NCBI RefSeq assembly: GCF_016734815.1
Contig: NZ_JAERQF010000021.1
Coordinates: 1 to 64,000, forward strand
From: Hymenobacter rubidus
Lineage (GTDB): Bacteria > Bacteroidota > Bacteroidia > Cytophagales > Hymenobacteraceae
DNA length: 64,000 bases
Direction of reading: 5' to 3'
Each line of letters starts with the position of its first letter. Positions within the stretch are counted from its first letter, which is position 1. Shown piece by piece: positions 24,872 to 33,762 of this stretch. Below the pieces are notes generated by a model, which saw only the letters and a program-made list of their open reading frames with translations, made no database searches and was not told the origin of the DNA. Made by a program: the position numbers and the translations under genes.

Positions 24872-27742
24872 ATGAACAAGATTTACCATGCATTGCCTTT
24901 TTGGCTTATTGCCGGCTTGCCCATTGCTGCCCAGGCGCAGGTATCGCCGTCCGAAGTAGTGACGCCTACCATGTCGGGCACCATCAAAGGCGCGGTGCGC
25001 TCCGAAGCGGGCAATCCAATTTACGGCGTGAGCGTGGTGGCCATTCACTTGCCGTCGGGCATTCGGCGCCGCATCACAACCGACGAAAACGGCGCCTTTT
25101 CGCTGCCACAGCTGTTGCTGGGTGGCCCGTATGCGCTGCAGGTTACGCAGCCCGGCTTTCGGCCGCGCGTCACCACCAACCTCTTCTTGAGCGCCAACAA
25201 AACCATTACCATCGACTTCGTGCTGGTGCCCGACGTGGTGGCCGTGGGCACGCGCCGCGCCGACCGCAGCGCGGCCGACGCCCTCTCGCCCGTGGACGTG
25301 GTGGACATGAGCGAGCTGGCCCTGACGGCACCCGGCACCGACATCGGCCAAATCCTGAACTACGTGGTGCCGTCCTTCAACTCGACGCGCCAAAACGTTT
25401 CGGACATTGCCGACCACCAGGACCCCAGCTCGCTGCGCGGCATGGGCGTCGACCAGATGCTGGTGCTCGTGAACGGCAAGCGCTTTCACAACATGGCCGG
25501 GCTGTACCTGCTGGGCACGCGCGGCGTGGGCAGCTCCGGCACCGACGTCAACATTCTCTCGGCCAACGCCCTGGACCGGGTGGAAGTGCTGCGCGACGGC
25601 GCGGCGGCCCAGTACGGCTCCGACGCCATTGCCGGCGTGATGAACTTCACCCTGAAAAGCGACAACAGCGGCGGCAACGTCTTCGTCGGCAGCGGACTGA
25701 CCCGGGCCGGCGACGGCCTCAACACGACGCTGAGCCTGAACAAAGGCCTCAAGCTGGGCGAAAAAGGCTTCCTCAACCTGACCGGCGAAGTAGACTACCG
25801 CGGCAGCACCTCGCGCTACGTACCCGGCAAGCCGCACCGCGACTTTGAGTCGCACCCGATTTTCAGCCGGGCCTCGCAGGCCGAGGAAGACGCCCGCACC
25901 GCGGCCAACGGTGGCAACTTCGACCAGATAAACGGCAACGCCCGCAGCACCAACTACCGCTTTGTGTACAACGCCGGGGTGCAGCTGGCCAAGGCCACGC
26001 GCCTGTACTCCTTCGGCGGCTACACGTACCGCGACGGCCAGTCGCGCCAGCAGTGGACCACGGCCCTGGCCACGCCCAACGACGTGGTGCCCGGCAAGCT
26101 GTCGGCGCTGGGCTACCAGCCCGTGCAAAGCAACAAGATAAACGACGCCACGGCCGTGGTGGGCATCACGCAGGCCCTGGGCGCGTGGAGCCTCGACGTG
26201 AGCAACGCCGTGGGCTTCAACAAAATGAAGCTGGGCCTGAGCGAGTCGGTGAATCCGTCGCTGGGCGCGGCCACACCCACCAGCTTCGATTTGGGCTCGG
26301 TGTCATTTCTGCAAAACGTGACCAACGGCACGGTCACGCGCCTGTTCGACAAAGCCATGGCGGGTGTGAACGTGGCGTTCGGGGGCGAATTTCGGACCGA
26401 CGTGTTCAACACGGTGCAGGGCGACGCGGCCGGCAACGCGCAAGGCCTGGTAGCGCAAAACAACCCCGCCTTCCCCACGCCGTCGGCCCTGCCGGCCAAT
26501 TCGGGCGCGCAGGGCCTGCGCAGCTTCGACAACACCGTGAGCCGGCGCCGCACCAACACCGCCGGCTTCGTGGACGTGGAAGCCGACATTGTGAAAAACT
26601 GGACCGTGGGCGGGGCCGTGCGCTACGAGCGGTACTCCGACTTCAGCCAGTCGGCCTTCACCTACAAGGTGAATACCCGCATCCGGGTGGCGCCCTGGCT
26701 GGCCCTGCGCGGCGGCTTCAACACTGGCTTCCGGGCACCGTCCATTCAGCAGCAGTTTTATGAGCAAACCACGGTGTATTCGTCACCGGCCGGCAAGCTC
26801 AACGCTCGCGTCATCCCCAGCAACGAGGACGTGCGCACCGAAATCGGCATGCCGGCCCTGAAGCCCGAAACCTCGACCAGCTACACCGGCGGCCTGGTGC
26901 TCACCCCCACCCCCGACCTGACGCTGAGCGCCGATTTCTACCGCATCGACGTGAAGGACCGGATTCTGCTCTCGGGTTTGTTTGTGGCCGATGCCTTCGA
27001 TGGCAAGCCCGCCGACGAGCCTTTCCGGGAGTATCTGGTGGACGACAAGGCCTACGCGGCGCAGTTTTTCGCCAACGCCGCCGATACCCGCAACGAGGGC
27101 ATCGACCTGGTGGCCCGCTACAACCGGCCGGTGGGCCGCGGCAAGCTGCTGCTGAGCCTGGCCGCCAACTTCAACCGCGCCTCCGTGAATGTCAACGTGC
27201 CAAAGCAGTTTCAGGACATTCAGAACGACAAGCTCTGGGACGAAAACTTCGTGGACCAGCGCCCGCTCTCGATGCTGCAAACCGGCAACCCCAAGTCGAA
27301 AATCTTCGCCTCGGCTTCGCTCGAAATGGGCAAGCTCACGGTGCAGCCCCGCCTCACGCGCTTCGGCGAAGTGGCCTACTACGACAACAACTTCGGCCTG
27401 CTGGAAGAAGGCGGCTACTTCCTGCGCTTCACCCCGAAGTACGTCACCGACCTCATCGTGAGCTACCACCCCAGCAAAGCATTCATGCTGACGGTGGGCG
27501 CCAACAACGTGTTCAACGTTCTGCCCGACAACAAAAAGCAGGCCGCCGCCAACGGCCACATTCCCGACGCGGCCTACAACACGCCCACCACCACGGTGGC
27601 GCAGTTCGAGTCGGCTTTCCGCGCCCGTCACGGGTCGCTGTTCATGCCCTACGACTTCGATACCATTCCCTACGAAGCCGTGCAGATGGGCTTCAACGGC
27701 GCTTTCTTTTACCTGAAAGCCGCCTACACCCTGGGTTTGTAG
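24872..27742 (+). CDS. TonB-dependent outer-membrane receptor
   Basis: 956 residues. A signal peptide (PFWLIAGLPIAAQAQ) precedes a CarboxypepD_reg beta-sandwich (about 34-115), the plug (about 130-245, with VLVNGKRFHNMAGLYLL and VEVLRDGAAAQYGSDAIAGV) and a 22-strand-type barrel to the C-terminal YLKAAYTLGL. It imports an unknown ligand across the outer membrane using TonB energy. No SusD partner follows, so siderophore, cobalamin or peptide uptake is as likely as glycan uptake. It is followed 36 bases later by a hydrolase-like gene, suggesting cotranscription. Confidence 0.93.
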   Translation: MNKIYHALPFWLIAGLPIAAQAQVSPSEVVTPTMSGTIKGAVRSEAGNPIYGVSVVAIHLPSGIRRRITTDENGAFSLPQLLLGGPYALQVTQPGFRPRVTTNLFLSANKTITIDFVLVPDVVAVGTRRADRSAADALSPVDVVDMSELALTAPGTDIGQILNYVVPSFNSTRQNVSDIADHQDPSSLRGMGVDQMLVLVNGKRFHNMAGLYLLGTRGVGSSGTDVNILSANALDRVEVLRDGAAAQYGSDAIAGVMNFTLKSDNSGGNVFVGSGLTRAGDGLNTTLSLNKGLKLGEKGFLNLTGEVDYRGSTSRYVPGKPHRDFESHPIFSRASQAEEDARTAANGGNFDQINGNARSTNYRFVYNAGVQLAKATRLYSFGGYTYRDGQSRQQWTTALATPNDVVPGKLSALGYQPVQSNKINDATAVVGITQALGAWSLDVSNAVGFNKMKLGLSESVNPSLGAATPTSFDLGSVSFLQNVTNGTVTRLFDKAMAGVNVAFGGEFRTDVFNTVQGDAAGNAQGLVAQNNPAFPTPSALPANSGAQGLRSFDNTVSRRRTNTAGFVDVEADIVKNWTVGGAVRYERYSDFSQSAFTYKVNTRIRVAPWLALRGGFNTGFRAPSIQQQFYEQTTVYSSPAGKLNARVIPSNEDVRTEIGMPALKPETSTSYTGGLVLTPTPDLTLSADFYRIDVKDRILLSGLFVADAFDGKPADEPFREYLVDDKAYAAQFFANAADTRNEGIDLVARYNRPVGRGKLLLSLAANFNRASVNVNVPKQFQDIQNDKLWDENFVDQRPLSMLQTGNPKSKIFASASLEMGKLTVQPRLTRFGEVAYYDNNFGLLEEGGYFLRFTPKYVTDLIVSYHPSKAFMLTVGANNVFNVLPDNKKQAAANGHIPDAAYNTPTTTVAQFESAFRARHGSLFMPYDFDTIPYEAVQMGFNGAFFYLKAAYTLGL

Positions 27743-27778
27743 GCGGCCGTGCGACCTTTTCTTACTTCTGCGAAAGCC

Positions 27779-28942
27779 ATGAAAACCTACCTCCTGACCG
27801 CCCTTTTGCTGGGCAGCGCCGTGGGAATCGTGCCGGCCAGCCCTCGCGCCACCCTTTCGGACGCTTCTCCTAAGCAGGCCCGCGCCCTGCACCCGTCGGC
27901 CTTGGTGGCGGCCCCCGTTCAGGGGCCGCCTTACCTGTCTGAGCAAGTCCATTTTGCCAACGCAGCGGCTACGGCAGGGGCGACGGCTAGTGCCGGAACC
28001 AGCAGCAAAGCAGGACTGCTGCTGGCCGGCACGCTGACCTTGCCGGTGGGCAAAGGCCCGTTTCCGGCGGTGCTGTTGCTGTCGGACCAGGGCGCGCAAG
28101 ACCGCGACGCGGTGTACGACAACTACCGCTTCTTTGCCGAGCTGGCCGATGGCCTCACCAAAGCCGGCTTCGCCGTGTTGCGCTACGACGACCGCGGCGT
28201 GGGCCAAAGCACCGGCAGCCTGCCCAGCGCCACCCCGCCCGACCTCGCCACCGATGCCCAGGCCGGCCTCAACTTTCTGCAAACCCGCCCCGACATAGAC
28301 CCCACCCGCCTCGGGCTGTTGGGCCACGGCCAAGGCGCCAACGTGGCGCTGCTGGCCGCCGCCGGCCCACTGCCGCCCAATTTTGTGGTGGCCCTGGCTG
28401 GCTACGGCGTGCCGGTGCGCGAAGCCCTGGTGCAGCAAAATGCTGCCTTGCTGCGCAGCCTGGGCGCCGATGCCGCGCAAGTAGACGCCACTGCCCGCCG
28501 CCAGCGCGACATGCTGGCCATCATCAGCAACATGACCGACAAGGCCCAGACGCAAGCCATTGTGGCCAACATGCTGCGCCAGGACTCGCCCGGTATGGAC
28601 GTGGCCACCGCGCAGGCCAGCGCCGCCCAGATGCTGACCCCAGCCTACCGCTCCTTCCTCGACTTCGACCCGCAGCCCCAGCTCGGCCAAGTGAAGTGCC
28701 CCGTGCTGCTGCTCAATGGCACTGTCGATGAGCAAGTCGATGCCGACATCAACGCGACGGCCCTGCAAAAAGGCCTGCGCAACAACCGTAGCGTGACGGC
28801 CGTGAAACTGTCCGGCGTGAACCACTTACTCCAGCCCGACCCGAAGCAATGGCCCATCATCGAGGGGCAGGCCCGCCCCGTCATAGCCCCAACGGCCATA
28901 ATGGCGCTCACGAGCTGGCTTCGCCGCCAAACTGCTCGGTAA
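27779..28942 (+). CDS. exported alpha/beta hydrolase paralogue, nucleophile Ser replaced by Gly
   Basis: 387 residues with a signal peptide (LLTALLLGSAVGIVPAS). It is shorter than the two paralogues near 13-16 kb because it lacks the N-terminal beta domain. The hydrolase core is clear (AVLRYDDRGVGQSTGSL), but the elbow reads GHGQGA with Gly184 (GGC) instead of Ser; the Asp (LLNGTVDEQV) and His (GVNHLLQ) remain. It probably lacks classical hydrolase activity. The gene follows the TonB receptor closely and may work with its ligand, an inference from position. Confidence 0.82.
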   Translation: MKTYLLTALLLGSAVGIVPASPRATLSDASPKQARALHPSALVAAPVQGPPYLSEQVHFANAAATAGATASAGTSSKAGLLLAGTLTLPVGKGPFPAVLLLSDQGAQDRDAVYDNYRFFAELADGLTKAGFAVLRYDDRGVGQSTGSLPSATPPDLATDAQAGLNFLQTRPDIDPTRLGLLGHGQGANVALLAAAGPLPPNFVVALAGYGVPVREALVQQNAALLRSLGADAAQVDATARRQRDMLAIISNMTDKAQTQAIVANMLRQDSPGMDVATAQASAAQMLTPAYRSFLDFDPQPQLGQVKCPVLLLNGTVDEQVDADINATALQKGLRNNRSVTAVKLSGVNHLLQPDPKQWPIIEGQARPVIAPTAIMALTSWLRRQTAR

Positions 28943-28970
28943 GCGGTTCTGTCGCACCTCTTCCACTACC

Positions 28971-28997
28971 AAGGCCACCTCGACAGGGTGGCCTTTT
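28971..28997. terminator. terminator between convergent genes
   Basis: 9-bp arms AAGGCCACC and GGTGGCCTT followed by a short T-run, between the hydrolase-like gene and the MFS gene. Confidence 0.75.
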
Positions 28998-29013
28998 CGA
29001 TGTCTTTGCCCGG

Positions 29014-30303
29014 CTACTTCGTGCCCGACTCCAATTTGCGGAGCTTATCCGCTTTCCAGGCCGTGGTAGCTACGACCAGCAGCGTCATGGTTCCACCGAA
29101 AACCACACTGGTAACGGTGCCCATCAACTTGGCCGCCGCGCCGCTCTCGAAGCCGCCAATCTCGTTGCTGGAGCCGATAAAGATGTTGTTCACCGCCGAC
29201 ACCCTCCCTTTCATGTACTCCGGCGTGTAGGTATGAATGAGCGTGGAGCGCACAATGACCGAAACGGAGTCAAAAACGCCCGTCAGGAACAAGAGAAACA
29301 GCGACAGGTAGAAGCTTTTCGACAACGCAAAGCCAATGGTGGCCAGCCCAAAGCCCGCCACGGCCCACAGCAGTTTGCGCCCCGCTCCTTTGCGCAGCGG
29401 AGAATAGGTGAGCCACACGGCCATCAGCACCGAGCCCACGGCCGGGGCGGCCCGCAGGTAGCCCAGCCCATCGGGGCCGGTGTGCAGAATGTCTTTGGCG
29501 AAGATGGGCAGCAGCGCCACCGCGCCCCCAAACAGCACCGCAAACAGGTCCAGCGACAGCGCCGCCAGCACAATCTGGTTGCCGAAAATAAAGCGCACGC
29601 CACTCAGAATGCTCTCGCCCAGGCTCAGCCGCTCGCCCTCGCGCACGGGCAGCGCCCGGCTAGCAATGCTCACAAACAGCAGCAGCGACACCAGCATCAG
29701 GCTGGCGTCGACGCCGTAGGCAAAGCCCTTGCCCATCTTCGCAAACAGTAGCCCGCCGATGGCCGGCCCCAGCACCGCCGCCGCCTGCCAGCTGCTCGAA
29801 TTCCACGTCACGGCATTCGAGAGCAGGCTACGCTCCGGCAGCAGCTGCGGCATAAACGAAAACACCGCCGGCCCCAAAAAGCCGCGCGCGATGCCGCTCA
29901 CAAACAGCACCACGTACAGCATCACCACATAGAGTGGAAAAGCCGCCACCCGCTGGTTAGCAAACAGCGCCATACCGGCTGGCTTGGTGAGCAAAAACAA
30001 GCTCAGCGAACACAAAAACAGCACCACCATCATGGGCACGATGATGCGCTTGCGCGGCACCGAATCGGCCACGTGCCCGGCGTAGAGCGATACCGTGATG
30101 CTCGGAATGGCCTCGGCCAGCCCAATAAGGCCCAGCGCCAGGGGGTTGTTGGTCAGCTCGTAAATCTGCCAGCCCACCACCACGCCCTGAATCTGGCTGG
30201 CAATGGTGAACAGGACCCGAGCCGATAATAAGCGGCGAAAATCAGAAACGCGCAGGGCCGCGTACGGGTCGTGAGTGGGAGAAGCGTCGGCAGTTGGAAG
30301 CAT
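29014..30303 (-). CDS. MFS transporter, EntS-like (MFS_3)
   Basis: 429 residues with about 12 membrane helices. Features of the MFS_3 exporter group include the cytoplasmic loop between helices 2 and 3 (GHVADSVPRKRII) and WNSSSWQAAAVLGPAIGGLLF. Relatives export enterobactin or drugs. The cargo here is unknown; nearness to the TonB receptor (convergent) permits but does not prove a siderophore role. The start at 30303 is preferred to 30312. Confidence 0.85.
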   Translation of the reverse strand: MLPTADASPTHDPYAALRVSDFRRLLSARVLFTIASQIQGVVVGWQIYELTNNPLALGLIGLAEAIPSITVSLYAGHVADSVPRKRIIVPMMVVLFLCSLSLFLLTKPAGMALFANQRVAAFPLYVVMLYVVLFVSGIARGFLGPAVFSFMPQLLPERSLLSNAVTWNSSSWQAAAVLGPAIGGLLFAKMGKGFAYGVDASLMLVSLLLFVSIASRALPVREGERLSLGESILSGVRFIFGNQIVLAALSLDLFAVLFGGAVALLPIFAKDILHTGPDGLGYLRAAPAVGSVLMAVWLTYSPLRKGAGRKLLWAVAGFGLATIGFALSKSFYLSLFLLFLTGVFDSVSVIVRSTLIHTYTPEYMKGRVSAVNNIFIGSSNEIGGFESGAAAKLMGTVTSVVFGGTMTLLVVATTAWKADKLRKLESGTK

Positions 30304-30681
30304 AAGGCACAAAAGCCGCCAATGCGGCGGGCGAGCGCAAAGGTAGGCGCCGGCTTACCCCTACGAAGAAGGCGGCTGCACCAGCTTGCGTGAACCCGGA
30401 GCACAACTTTTTCAGGAATGTGAAACTTTTTTAATCTTTTTTTACTACGCCGTTGGTCGCAAAAAGGGCCTGGATGAAGTTTTTAGGAAGGTTGCGTATT
30501 TTTCGCAAAAAGATTTTGGCATTTTTATTCTTTTACCTCTTGCGCGAGTGCATTTCATTTCTCTACATTTGAAACGATTCTAGCGGGCGAAATCGCCGGC
30601 TGAAAGTCGCTCCCCATTTTTTTTCTCGGTAACTGCATACTATGGCCTAAAGCTCTACGTTCCCTTATTCCGTAGCCCTTT
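30304..30681. other. AT-rich divergent intergenic region
   Basis: The 378 bases hold the promoter of the sigma-factor gene (see next entry) and a minus-strand -7 match CAAAGGTA (30338-30345) suitable for the MFS gene. The middle (about 30410-30540) is unusually A/T-rich with T-runs. No RNA gene is recognised. Confidence 0.5.
30540..30571 (+). promoter_or_regulatory. predicted promoter of ECF sigma gene
   Basis: TTG (30540-30542), a 21-bp spacer and TACATTTG (30564-30571), an exact match to the Bacteroidota housekeeping promoter. The 5' leader would be about 100 bases. Confidence 0.65.
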
Positions 30682-31317
30682 ATGGACCTCTTGCAACCGA
30701 GCGACTCTGCGCTCATCTCGCTCTACCTGGCCGGCCAGGAATCTGCTTTCGCCATCCTGCTGGAGCGCTATCGCAGCCGTGTGTTCACGACCATCCTCCT
30801 CATCGTGCGCGACGAGGACGTGGCCGAGGACCTCTTGCAGGATACGTTCATCAAAGCCATTCACACCCTGAAAAGCGGGCGCTACAACGAAGAGGGCAAG
30901 TTTGCTCCCTGGATTTGCCGCATTGCCCACAACCTGGCCATCGATTCGTTCCGGCGGGGCAAGCGGACGCCCCACGTTAGCCTGACTGACAACGACCGGC
31001 TGGCCAATACCCTCACCATTGCCGATGACGGACCGGACGATATTCTGGCCCGCGAAGAAACCCACAACCGCCTTCGGGCGTTAATCCAGGAACTGCCCGC
31101 CGCCCAGAAGGAGGTGCTGCTGATGCGCCACTACGGCGACATGAGTTTCCAGGAAATTGCCGACGCAACCGGCGTGAGCATCAACACGGCCTTGGGCCGC
31201 ATGCGCTACGCGCTGATAAACCTGCGGAAGAAAATGACCGCAAATTCCCTCGATTATGATTCAAACCTTACCCCATTCGACACTGCTACAGTATGTGTAC
31301 AACGAATTGCCGGTTGA
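30682..31317 (+). CDS. ECF-family RNA polymerase sigma factor
   Basis: 211 residues. Sigma region 2 is seen in ERYRSRVFTTILLIVRDEDVAEDLLQDTFIKA and the following FAPWICRIAHNLAIDSFRRGKR; region 4 in IQELPAAQKEVLLMRHYGDMSFQEIADATGVSINTALGRMRYALINLRK. It redirects RNA polymerase to a target set that cannot be seen here. The region 2-4 linker is acidic. The end of the gene overlaps the next one by 62 bases, so the two are translationally linked. Confidence 0.93.
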   Translation: MDLLQPSDSALISLYLAGQESAFAILLERYRSRVFTTILLIVRDEDVAEDLLQDTFIKAIHTLKSGRYNEEGKFAPWICRIAHNLAIDSFRRGKRTPHVSLTDNDRLANTLTIADDGPDDILAREETHNRLRALIQELPAAQKEVLLMRHYGDMSFQEIADATGVSINTALGRMRYALINLRKKMTANSLDYDSNLTPFDTATVCVQRIAG

Positions 31318-31486
31318 AAGGCAGCGCGAAGTAGAGGAGGCAATGCAGCACGACCCGGACTTGGCCGCTACCTGCGCCGACCTCCTTTTGGCCCAGCGGG
31401 CTCTCGACGGCGTACGTCGCGAGCCGCGGCCCGAAACTTCCGAGGCCATTTTGCGCTACTCGCGCACTTTCTTGAGCAAGTCCTGA
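31256..31486 (+). CDS. small anti-sigma-like partner protein
   Basis: 76 residues with no membrane segment and no HxxxCxxC zinc motif. The N-terminal part (LLQYVYNELPVERQREVEEAMQHDPDLAATCADL) resembles the helical front of ZAS-type anti-sigma factors that clamp the sigma factor, and its position overlapping the ECF gene supports that. It may be a minimal soluble anti-sigma factor or an accessory protein. Function is inferred from position and a weak helical match. Confidence 0.7.
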   Translation: MIQTLPHSTLLQYVYNELPVERQREVEEAMQHDPDLAATCADLLLAQRALDGVRREPRPETSEAILRYSRTFLSKS

Positions 31487-31563
31487 GCCCCTTCGATTTC
31501 CTGTGGCGGCCGTTCTACGCTATGCGTGGCCGGCGGTAGCACGGGTTATCCAAATAGCCAGCA

Positions 31564-31664
31564 CGGTCATGCTGAGCTTGTCGAAGCAACTCTCCCGCAA
31601 CACTAAATCCAATCAAAAGGAATAGTATTGCGGGAGAGTTGCTTCGACAAGCTCAGCATGACCG
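31564..31664. repeat. long perfect palindromic repeat
   Basis: Perfect 37-bp arms (31564-31600 and 31628-31664) starting CGGTCATGCTGAGCTTGTCG. It belongs to the GTCAT-CTGAGC group with a different inner sequence. It lies between the anti-sigma-like gene and nth. Confidence 0.93.
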
Positions 31665-31692
31665 TTTCTCTTTTTGTACTCCTACTCACTTC

Positions 31693-32370
31693 ATGCGCCG
31701 CGCCGACCGATTTACCTACTTTCTCGACTACTTCATCACCAATTTCCCGGAGCCGAAAACCGAGCTGGCCTACCACAACCCCTACGAATTGATTGTGGCC
31801 GTGGTGCTGAGCGCGCAGTGCACCGACAAGCGCGTGAACCTGGTGATGCCGCCGCTGCTGGCGCAGTTTCCTACCGCTGCGCACCTGGGCGCGGCCTCCG
31901 CCGACGACATTTTCCCCTTTATCCGCAGCGTTTCTTACCCCAACAACAAGGCCAAGCACCTCGCCGGCCTGGGCCGCATGCTCACGGAGGATTTTGCCGG
32001 CGAAGTGCCCAGCCAGATTACCGAGCTCCAGCGCCTGCCCGGCGTGGGCCGCAAAACGGCCAATGTGGTGGCCTCCGTCATCTACAACCTGCCCGCCATG
32101 GCCGTGGATACCCACGTTTTCCGGGTATCGCATCGCCTTGGCCTAGTGCCCAAAACCGCTTCCACGCCGCTAGCCGTGGAAAAAGCCTTGGTAAAATATA
32201 TTCCGGAGGAGCTTATCAACAAAGCGCATCACTGGCTGATTTTGCATGGCCGCTACATCTGCGTAGCGCGCTCACCCAAGTGCAGCATCTGCCCGCTGGC
32301 TCCCAGTTGCGCTTATTTTGAAAAGCATTTTGGCAAAGCTGCTGCGTATGAGCCGCTACCAGACGAATAA
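31693..32370 (+). CDS. nth: endonuclease III
   Basis: 225 residues. Nth is a DNA glycosylase/AP lyase that removes oxidised pyrimidines. The HhH motif with the catalytic Lys is LPGVGRKTANVV, the catalytic Asp lies in AVDTHVFRVSHRLG, and the 4Fe-4S cluster is held by Cys spaced 6-2-5 in CVARSPKCSICPLAPSC. The ATG at 31693 is used; the longer frame from 31639 comes from the palindrome arm. Confidence 0.96.
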   Translation: MRRADRFTYFLDYFITNFPEPKTELAYHNPYELIVAVVLSAQCTDKRVNLVMPPLLAQFPTAAHLGAASADDIFPFIRSVSYPNNKAKHLAGLGRMLTEDFAGEVPSQITELQRLPGVGRKTANVVASVIYNLPAMAVDTHVFRVSHRLGLVPKTASTPLAVEKALVKYIPEELINKAHHWLILHGRYICVARSPKCSICPLAPSCAYFEKHFGKAAAYEPLPDE

Positions 32371-32465
32371 ACGTGCTGTATGGCAGCAAAATTCGCCGCA
32401 TTTGGTATACAAAGTTCCATTTCAGGCACAAGCCAGCACAAAACACAAGCTTAACCGCACAAAAA

Positions 32466-33668
32466 TCATTCGCCTGCTTTTTCTAATATCCGCTCAATTA
32501 CCCCAGCCAGTGTTTGGCGGTCGAACGCCTGGGTAGCTAGGTGGCGGCCTTTCCGGCCAGCATTCGCCATCAGTTGCGGATTTGCTAGTAGTATACGGAG
32601 CTTAGCTGCTAGCGCTTCGGCGTTGCCCGCCGGCACGTACCAGCCGCAGCCATACTCTTCCACCAGCGCTTTCGTCCATCCTTGGTTCGTGACAATAACC
32701 GGCGTGCCCACCGCCAGCGAGTCGTAGAGCTTGGCCGGCGAATTGGAATCCAGCACCGGCAAGTTAAGAAACGACACCAGCGAAACCGCAGCCAGGGCAA
32801 ACCAGCTAAAAACCTCGTGCCGAGCCTGGCCGCCCATTAGCCGGATGCGGCCGGGCCAGCGCCCTGCCGCATCCGCAATCAGCGGCTCAAAAAAACCGTG
32901 GCCCAAAAACAGCCACACTACTTCTAACTCTTTTGCAGCCATCGTTTCGGCGGCAGCCACCAGGGTGGGAATGTCGTTGGCGCGGCCGAAGGTGCCCGCA
33001 TACAAAATCACGTGCTTTCCAGCCAAACCGTGCTTTTGTTGCAACGCCGCTACTGCCTCGGGAGTAGCGCAGGCGGCCAAGTCGAGGTCGGTGCCGTTGA
33101 GCACGGTAGTTACGTTGGATGGTGCGATGCCTAAATTCGTTACATAGCGCGCCATGTCCGGCGAAAGCGGCAAAATGTGCCGGGCACTTTGGTAAAGCCG
33201 TTTTTCCATGCGGTACAGCTGCTGCCGGGCCAGCGCTGTGGGCACCGCACCCATGGCAATGGGAAACGCCGGCCACAAGTCCTGCACTTCAAACACCCAG
33301 GGCACTTGCCGCCGCCGGGCCACCTGCGCCGCCGCCCACGCCGCCGTCAGCGGCGTGCTAATCCCCCAGATTACGTCCGGCTTATCCATTCGGAGCCCCT
33401 CGCGCACAGCCCAAGCAGCATAGCGGGCAAAGGCCAGGGCCCGCCTCGCAGGCCCCATCTTGTTTTCATATGGCACCTGGGCTTCACGGATTTCCACACC
33501 AGGCGGCACCCACGGAAACTCGTGCGTAAGCCGCTGGCTTCTCCAGGCCGGGGTCGTCAGCAACGTTACCCGGTGGGTTTTAGCCAAGTGCGCCAGCAGC
33601 GTGTAGTGCCGGCTGGTGGCCGGGCAGTCGGGGTTGGTATGGTACTGGCTGAAAACGGCAATGTGCAT
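32466..33668 (-). CDS. GT4-type glycosyltransferase, WcaI/WbuB-like
   Basis: 400 residues, GT-B fold. The N-terminus MHIAVFSQYHTNPDCPATSRHY and the motif VIWGISTPLTAAWAA match the WbuB/WcaI group of sugar transferases. The donor-site region VILYAGTFGRANDIPTL and the later PAKLYDSLAVGTPVIVTN are typical of family 4. It would add a sugar to a cell-surface polysaccharide precursor in the cytoplasm; donor and acceptor are unknown. No other polysaccharide genes are nearby. The start at 33668 avoids residues that come from the palindrome upstream. Confidence 0.85.
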   Translation of the reverse strand: MHIAVFSQYHTNPDCPATSRHYTLLAHLAKTHRVTLLTTPAWRSQRLTHEFPWVPPGVEIREAQVPYENKMGPARRALAFARYAAWAVREGLRMDKPDVIWGISTPLTAAWAAAQVARRRQVPWVFEVQDLWPAFPIAMGAVPTALARQQLYRMEKRLYQSARHILPLSPDMARYVTNLGIAPSNVTTVLNGTDLDLAACATPEAVAALQQKHGLAGKHVILYAGTFGRANDIPTLVAAAETMAAKELEVVWLFLGHGFFEPLIADAAGRWPGRIRLMGGQARHEVFSWFALAAVSLVSFLNLPVLDSNSPAKLYDSLAVGTPVIVTNQGWTKALVEEYGCGWYVPAGNAEALAAKLRILLANPQLMANAGRKGRHLATQAFDRQTLAGVIERILEKAGE

Positions 33669-33682
33669 GGGTTCAATGAAGC

Positions 33683-33751
33683 ATGAGGAATGAAGGAATG
33701 AAGAATGAGAATCCCTGCCCATGGCCAATTCTTCATTCTTTCATTCCTCAT
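33683..33751. repeat. AT-rich palindrome of GAATGA units
   Basis: 24-bp arms (33683-33706 and 33728-33751, one mismatch) built of ATGAGGAATGAA-like repeats. It lies between gldB and the glycosyltransferase gene. Confidence 0.9.
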
Positions 33752-33762
33752 TCTTCATTAAC

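Noticed and set aside
24860-26128. 422-codon minus-strand frame
   Set aside because: Shadow of the TonB-dependent receptor.
26783-28825. 680-codon minus-strand frame
   Set aside because: Antisense to the receptor end and the third hydrolase; no motif and shadow-like composition.
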